This document shows, in pieces, positions 57,834-64,000 of a stretch of 64,000 nt of DNA (within the stretch, counting starts at the first letter, position 1; the number at the start of each line of letters is the position of its first letter). The DNA is taken from positions 22,816,526-22,880,525 of the forward strand of contig OX411543.1 in NCBI GenBank assembly GCA_948146395.1, written 5' to 3'. This DNA comes from Fragum whitleyi (lineage: Eukaryota > Mollusca > Bivalvia > Cardiida > Cardiidae). The notes beneath the pieces are model-generated. The model was not told the origin of the DNA and did not search any database. It saw only the letters and a program-made list of their open reading frames with translations. The translations under genes were made by a program, and so were the position numbers.

Positions 57834-58103
57834 GGCGTATCTAGGCGTTTGAAATTTATACGCACTCAGAAGGCGATAACTAAAGAATATATAGGATAAA
57901 GGCAGAATGAGAACTGTCAAAAGTTGAATATCCTCTGTCAACTGCCTTTTTATGATTTGAGCGTTGATGAATAATTAAAACATCGTAACTACAGCTTGAA
58001 AAAGCTGTAGTTTCGATGTTATGATCATTCATCAACGATATTAATAAACTGAGGATTATTTATTTTACGCACTTGCGTAAATTACGTAATGGGCGCTACG
58101 CCC
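57834..58103 (-). mobile_element. Family B MITE, copy 5
   Basis: Reverse: ggcgtatctaggcgtttgaa to gggcgctacgccc. The hairpin lies at about 57980-58022. Confidence 0.8.
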
Positions 58104-58151
58104 TTAGATTCCTCTAAGATTCGCAAGAGCTGGGCCATGTCCTACCATTAG

Positions 58152-58243
58152 GCAGACAAAACGGTGCGAACTGTTTGAAAATTGTTCCTCGTTTTGCACA
58201 TACTTTCACATGCAAAGCGGGGTATAATTTGCTAGCAGGGCAG
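58152..58243. mobile_element. Family O fragment
   Basis: It contains acaaaacggtgcgaactgtt and gcaaagcggggtataatttg. Confidence 0.5.
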
Positions 58244-58244
58244 G

Positions 58245-59810
58245 CCTCGAAAACTTAACTTCAGGCAAACATTAACAATCTATTATAATTCATGTTTAGA
58301 TGTATGTTTCAGTTGGTTTAGTAGAAAATGTATTTTTGTCAACTCGACTGAATTTCAAAATACAATATAGCCCCGGAACGAAAATGGCGGCAGAAAAAAC
58401 ACTTGAACACAATTCAACCACTTTATCAGTATGAATTTCAACAAGGAATAAAAATTCAAATTAAACAAATTTATCAGTTCAAGTGCAAATCACTCGATCT
58501 GAATATATTTAGAATAGAACAATAAAAACCTATAAAAGTCTGCATGATCAAAACGTCAAAATGGAGTTTTATTGTTTATATTGAAAGCGATGTGACGTGA
58601 AATAAATACAGTCCGTAAGAAATACAACAAATGAGTTTTATTGCTTTAGATAACGATGTTTACAAAAGAGGCGTTGAATTATGAACGAAATGAAACTTGT
58701 CACGCAATAAAGGGAATACATGTAAATATAAAGACCCAGACCATAATGCATAGCCTGATATTCATTTTTCTTTTATTACTTTAACGACTTGTCTCTCTCT
58801 GTTTACATGATATATTGATTTTTCATAGATACATGTACTGATTAGAAAATAACAGGAATTTTACCCTTTCTTGAGTTTAAATTAAAATATCTAGGGCATA
58901 GAGCAAATAAATTGTAAGTGTCTATTCATGAATACATGCATATACCATGTCTATTTTAAGCCGGCGATGTATGCATGCTAATTGTGAAGTAGATTTATGT
59001 TAATCCACTGTCCGTCGAAGGATTGGACAGGGCGTCATATTTTGCTATACCAATAACAACAAAAATTTCGAAATTGAAATTTTAAATATCATAAATTGAG
59101 TATGTATTTCTGTCAATGAAAGCGTGTTTATATTTTAGGCTCCAGTGCTTCTTAGATCGCATTTTCTTTCTTGTCATGCTCAATAATTAATGTAAAATTC
59201 GTTGAAAAATGTCTTTGTCGCTTTCTGCGCAATATGACAACACGGTTATGCACAAGGAAACGTAATAAATGTAATGGCTCATTCTTAATGCATTTTGGGA
59301 TAAATTGCTCCGTTACGAAAGCGTTAAGTTTTAGTGTCATCATTTAAAACAAAGTTATTGGGCGTCATGAAAGGGGAAGTCATTTCAACTGTATCCTTAG
59401 TTGGGCTTGACATTTAGTTTTTAAGACTAGTCCGAAAACAAACCTACTGGTCCGCTGCAGATTTTACTTAAAAATTTCATTGACTTTCCGGAAGGCCAGT
59501 CGGCTATTTTACTTGTGAAGTGTTCGTCGTGTCTCTTTCTATTTATTCCATTCGTTTGACTTTACTTTGAAAATATTCTACAGAAAGGATTCGATGAGTT
59601 TTAATCAAATTTCACAGAAATGTTCTTTGGGTGAAATATTTAAAGACAACCAAGATTGAATCGAATGGTTTATGATATATGTGTATTTCATTCATTGAAT
59701 AACAAAAGCTTTTATCACGATTTGCGGAGCCACACGGGAAAATATAGTTTTTTGATGTTCACGAAATGGAAAATCAGTCTATCTTAACTAAAAAAAAATA
59801 GAAAATGTAA
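58245..59810. other. Sparse non-coding stretch
   Basis: No repeat is recognised. A possible start exon lies at 58384 (see findings). The rest is AT-rich. Confidence 0.4.
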
Positions 59811-59814
59811 GCCA

Positions 59815-60620
59815 ATTTTTAGCTCAACTGACAGAAGGCCACTGGGGCTATTGTCATGGTGTTTTGTCATGGCGTTGTGTCCGTCCGTACGTGCGTCCGG
59901 TCGTAAATCTTGTCTTTGAAAATCTTCTCCTCAGAAACTTCACAAGTTGATCCTTGGGTGACCCTTTTTCAAAGTTGTTCAAATAATTTTGAGCCAATGA
60001 AAAACATACATTTTATGGGCGTGGCTAATTTCCATATATGTAAAAAAGTGAGTTTTTTCAGATTCTAATGTATGGTTACCAATGAAACTTTACACGAATG
60101 ATCCTTGCGTGACCCTTTATCAGTCTACCAAAAACTATTGTGATCGGGTGAAAAATATGTATTTTATGGGCGGAGGTCATTTCTCTATATGTTTTGTAGA
60201 GGAAACTTTCAAAATCATTTTCTCAGATTTTAACTGATAGTTATCAACCAAATTTCACTGCAATGATCTTTGAGTGACCCTTTATCAGTCTACCAAAAAT
60301 TATTGTGATCGGATGAAAAAATGTAATTTTATGGGCGGGTGTCATTTCTCTGTGTAATATGGTGTAAACTTTGAAAATCGCTTTCCCAGAATGTAATTGA
60401 TAGATATTAACCAAACTTCATTGGTATGATCTTTGGGGGCCCATTATCATGCAGCCAAGTATTATTGGCACTAGATGAAAAATATGTCTTTTATGGGCGG
60501 AGGTCATTTCTCTATATGTTATATAGTTGAAACTTTGATAATCATTTTAAACATCAGTAGAACCCAATAATCTAAAAAATCTAGTCAAAACTTTGATTTT
60601 CTATTACAAGAATTTCAAGC
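59815..60620 (+). mobile_element. Helitron-like element, 3' end lost
   Basis: The 5' part is ttagctcaactgacagaagg, ccactggggctattgtcatg, then gtccgtccgtacgtgcgtcc. Three 164-bp units follow (markers at about 60168, 60333 and 60495). The terminal hairpin and CTAG are missing after aatttcaagcctt. Confidence 0.68.
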
Positions 60621-61164
60621 CTTAAAGCGCGTTACGTTGCACATGATTTCTTACATGTATAAGCTATTGATAATTTTACCGGTTAGGCGGTGAGTTTTTC
60701 AAATGAAGATCTACCGCTTTCTCTCGATAATCCCGCTAAAAACATTAAAGAGATAAAAATCATCATAATAAAAGAGAATCGTTCTACAACAGAATTACAA
60801 ATAATGTTATAGTAAAAGTTCCCCATGGTGTACACTTGAGCGCATACTTTATTTTGTTTTAACAAAAAACCTTTCTTTCCATGCCATATATTTGTATACT
60901 AAGATTATGACCCTATATGGATTAGCCATCTTGTTATGTTTGACTTTTGATAAACTTGTAGCAATCTATTTTAGGCCCGACCACAAAGTAAATAAAACAT
61001 CAGTGTCGCTCAAATTTAGCTGTGTTTTTCAAACATATATTTTTATTAACGCATTTTGGCTTTTTGAAAAAAAAGTGATCGCTCGACATCTCACCGGAAA
61101 GATAATTTTTAAGATTTATTCAGCAGATGAGCAATAATTTATATAACTAATTAAGTATATAAGT

Positions 61165-61375
61165 AATAAATGAAGGCAATCGGCTAAAGTGCTAGACTAG
61201 TCTTGGTTAACATGATGAGAATAATACTGAATTCATTGGATTCGTACCCTGTAGAACCAGTCTATATTTTGACTCGGCTATCGCCTCATCAAATATAGAC
61301 TGGTTCTATAGTGTACCCATCCAATAATAAATGAAGGCAATCGGCTGAAGTGCTAGACTAGCCTTGGTCGTTTTT
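61165..61375 (+). repeat. Direct repeats flanking a palindrome
   Basis: The string aataaatgaaggcaatcggc and the following 20 bp occur at 61165-61205 and 61326-61366. Between them lies an inverted repeat (gtagaaccagtctatatttt / aaatatagactggttctata). Confidence 0.7.
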
Positions 61376-61914
61376 TGTTAGCATTTTCCGAAAAAAAATG
61401 GTGTATTTACATCACAAACCCTCTAATCAAAGTCCATATGAACAAGTTCTGAACAGGGAAATGTTTTGTGTTTTTAAATCGGACTGCGAAGCAGTTCGCA
61501 TTTATATATACTGTTTTCCAGAAATCCAGTCTGTTTGACCCACTACATTTTTACCATTATCTTCTGAGCAATGTGTTCAAATCAAATTAGGTGTTTTCAA
61601 ACACCGAAGAAACGGCGTTTTCAGTCACAATCTACAAACTTTGTTTTTATCTTATTTACTTTTCGACAAATAGAGAAAGGGCTAATACAAAATTTGATGT
61701 AATTTTCGCTTTTAGTAATTACCAGTTAGTATTTTCAGTGTTTATATAAAGATTTTTAGTTGGGTAAAGGAGTTGAAACGTACAATAGGTTAACTGTATA
61801 ATAAATTTGTAGCACTTACAATATTACTGCTCTGATTTTTTTCTCGAACGGTCATTTACCAGTTGTAGGGCTGACAACCAATCAAATTTTGTTATGATTA
61901 TCACTCGGTCAAAA

Positions 61915-62800
61915 CCCAAGCGTAAATTCAGACCTCGTGGTAGATGCAAATGGACATCGGCTGCTCGAAATGTGTCAATTAAAATCTTTGTCATTGGTCA
62001 ATGGTCGTCTGCACTCGGACAGGGAGCGTGGGAAGTTTACTTTTTGTTTGCATGGTGGAATGAGTACTGTTGACTATGTGTTAACAAATAGAAATAATTT
62101 TGTAATTTTGAAATATTTGATTTCAATGAGCACTCTGATCACACTCCAATCCCATTTTCAATAAATTCAAATTTGAGTATGAAGAAAAATTATTCAACAA
62201 CAAATAAACCGACAAAAACATATGATAAACTGATAAAGGATAGCAGTAAGAGCGATCTATTTTTAGAACAACTCATGAATAATCATAGAGTGCTGCTAGA
62301 TTCAATCGATTGGTCAGAAACCAAAGATATAAATAGCATAGTTGAAGATTTCACGTGTTTCTTGAGGGAAAATGCATTTATAGTATTTCGGAAAACCCAA
62401 TGCTTGAAATACAAACATGTTGGTAATCAAAATTGTAAATAGTTTAATGAAAAATGCTTTGTTGCTAAACTGCTTTTAAACTCTATAGAGAGAGGAATAA
62501 TATTAACAGACAAGCTTTTAGCTTGGCGCGTGCTCATTATAACAACGTAAAAAAATCTGCTAAGAAATAATTTAGACTAGCAGAGGGCTATCGAATCAGC
62601 AAACTTTCAAAATCGGACCCACGAGGTTGGATGAGCTGGCGATGTCCTCGAAAAGATGGAGTATTAAGACAAAAAACTCAAAAATTGGGCAAATATTTTA
62701 CCAACTTTTATTGTCCAAATTTGAGCCCTTTTGATTGGCGAACTATTGCACTATCCAAGCCTCTCAATGATGTCCGATTTACAGTGTTGACAGCACTTTG
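61915..62800 (+). pseudogene. LINE ORF2 fragment: endonuclease (EEP) domain end and linker
   Basis: Frames joined by eye contain LEMCQLKSLSLVNGRL, VDYVLTNRNNF and, in a shifted frame at about 62126-62168, EHSDHTPIPFS, the SDHxPI motif of exonuclease-endonuclease-phosphatase domains. The following WxxxC-like region (NCK-stop-FNEKC at 62433-62460) and LSKSDPRGW (about 62608) fit the linker before the reverse transcriptase. At least two frameshifts and several stops show it is dead. The RT domain itself is not found. Confidence 0.7.
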
Positions 62801-62964
62801 ATTTAGGATAAACTGTCGCATTTAATTTCCTGCGTAAAAATACTACATATAAAAACATGAATCAATTAACGGATCGCCGGACCGCCCTTTGACCGCCGTT
62901 ATGGTACACCCCTAAAATATTTTTACCTTACTTATCCACAAGAAATAGAAGTGAAAAAAGAGCA

Positions 62965-63015
62965 AATCGTTTTTCAAGCTGTAGTTACGATATTGTAGTC
63001 GTCCATCCACGAAAA
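62965..63015 (+). repeat. Family B hairpin scrap
   Basis: The string caagctgtagttacgatatt followed by gtcgtccatcc resembles one arm of the family B hairpin. Confidence 0.35.
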
Positions 63016-63344
63016 TGACTGAAACAAAACGTCGAAAAATGTCGGACTTCAACATGCATCTTTTTACAATTAGATTCTTTGAATGGTCAATTAATTATTT
63101 CATATATTTATTCCGATATTATTTTTTACGCAATGTTAATATTGTCTTTTGGGAAAAAAAACTATTAAAGAATAAGAACACAACGCGTGATAATTTTATC
63201 TCGTGTTTTATTGTTCCGTATCTTTATAAAATTTTATTGCGATGGGCGAAAGAGTTACACCCCCTTTTCCCCCCAAGAAGACAAAGCGTTCAATTACGTC
63301 ATAACAAATTCAAAGTATCCGAAGAGTTATTGATCATGTTTCAA

Positions 63345-63378
63345 AGCAGACGACATCAAATAAGCATGTTCGTCTGCT
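63345..63378. repeat. Small inverted repeat
   Basis: The arms agcagacg and cgtctgct; another cgtctgct lies at 63411-63418. Open frames across this area show no protein character. Confidence 0.45.
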
Positions 63379-63511
63379 GAATTTATTGCCGAAACCCCGT
63401 GGAGAGATTCGTCTGCTTGGATATATAAATTAGTTCCCAACCTAAACCCCAAACCAGACGATGAAATCCTAGACTGGTCGTAATTCATTTAGGTCTCAGG
63501 GCCCCGTTTTA

Positions 63512-63948
63512 CAGTGAACAACATCGTGAAATTGACAAGGTGAATGATTTTTGAATGATAAAGGAATGAAATTGAATGAGTGCTGGGAACGAGTTTTGAG
63601 TGAAATAAACGGGAGGTAATCAATATTGCAAATTTTGTTCAGGATGAACAAAATTAGCAATATTGATTACCTCCCTTTAATAAAATATGCATACACGTTC
63701 TATTGATAGCTCCCTATTCCCCAAGAACCTATCAGATGCTTACAACTTCAATTAATTAAGTGAAATCCCGATTTTTTCTCCAGCTATTTTTATTTTGGAC
63801 GAAGTTGTTGATATATGTTTTTTCAGTGAGTTTGGAGCGTTTTTGAATGGTTTGAGTGGGTATCTGGAATGAATAAATGGAGCGCTGAGTGAGCGATTTA
63901 GAATGGTTTTGATTGAGTTTAATGTCAATTTCACGATGTAATTAACTG
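63512..63948 (+). mobile_element. Family A MITE, complete
   Basis: From cagtgaacaacatcgtgaaa to cacgatgtaattaactg. It has the clearest hairpin of the family: arms 63611-63640 and 63646-63675, 29 of 30 positions pairing, 5-nt loop aggat. Confidence 0.9.
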
Positions 63949-64000
63949 TACCTGACTATTTACGAAAATAACGTAGGTCAAAATCACAAATCGTACCTGG

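Noticed and set aside
63015..63380. 121-codon open frame, second longest in the window
   Set aside because: Composition is AT-driven (rich in F, Y, I, K), there is no domain pattern, and it starts beside a family B scrap. I cannot support it as a gene.
14641..63934. Recurring minus-strand peptides beginning MKLTLxSIKTILNRSL
   Set aside because: They all come from the right end of the family A MITE read in reverse. They differ in length and stop at random places.

Overview
The window looks like intron-rich, AT-rich, TE-rich DNA from an invertebrate animal, most likely a bivalve or other mollusc. The grounds are spliced exons with GT/AG borders, no bacterial-type operons, tRNA-derived SINEs with (CAAT)n tails, Helitron-like repeats with GTCCGTC-rich 5' ends and many short palindromic MITEs. 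The organism is inferred, because no rRNA, mitochondrial or well-conserved marker gene is present.

Genes are few. At 445-2541 (+) four small exons with matching phases give the C-terminal 107 residues of an unrecognised protein. They sit between two copies of a 210-bp direct repeat (1-210 and 2576-2785, one mismatch), as expected of a tandem duplication. At 18654-18929 (+) is the first coding exon of a secreted or membrane NIDO (nidogen-like) protein. Two CACGTG boxes and an antisense tRNA-like sequence lie just upstream, and I found no second exon. Two decayed LINE fragments are recognisable by protein: a C-terminal piece at 5608-6060 (-) and an endonuclease-domain piece at 61915-62800 (+).

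Most of the rest is repeats. The dominant family (A here) is a Tc1/mariner-type MITE of about 435 bp. It has TA target duplications, inverted ends reading CAGTTAACAACATCG, and a 65-nt near-perfect hairpin. By hand tally there are about 30 whole or partial copies covering about 10 kb, concentrated at 9-14, 20-45, 48-55 and 63.5 kb. Other palindromic or inverted-end families are B (about 275 bp), C (about 140 bp), D (about 165 bp, TTAA flanks), E (about 250 bp), F (about 230 bp, TTAA flanks), G/H, K, L and O, plus three single-copy elements. Helitron-like repeats built on 164-bp or roughly 140-bp tandem units lie at 22.2, 26.4, 46.6, 50.7, 55.5 and 59.8 kb. Two SINE families are present, several copies with clear target-site duplications.

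Layout: 0-2.8 kb gene 3' end and direct repeats; 2.8-6.5 kb MITEs and a LINE end; 6.5-18 kb sparse DNA with B, A, E and G elements; 18.5-19 kb NIDO exon; 19-38.3 kb MITEs and SINEs; 38.3-40.7 kb sparse, with CRE-type sites; 40.7-45.2 kb A, SINE, K and B elements; 46.5-51.3 kb Helitron-like and nested A elements; 52.6-58.2 kb mixed MITEs; 58-61 kb sparse plus a Helitron-like repeat; 61-63 kb LINE remnant; 63.5 kb a complete A copy. I see no new protein system. The most interesting signals are the hairpin-bearing MITE population, the nested insertion that fixes its target site, and TE-borne transcription-factor motif arrays. All identities come from reading by eye, so boundaries of diverged elements are good to roughly 5-30 bp.
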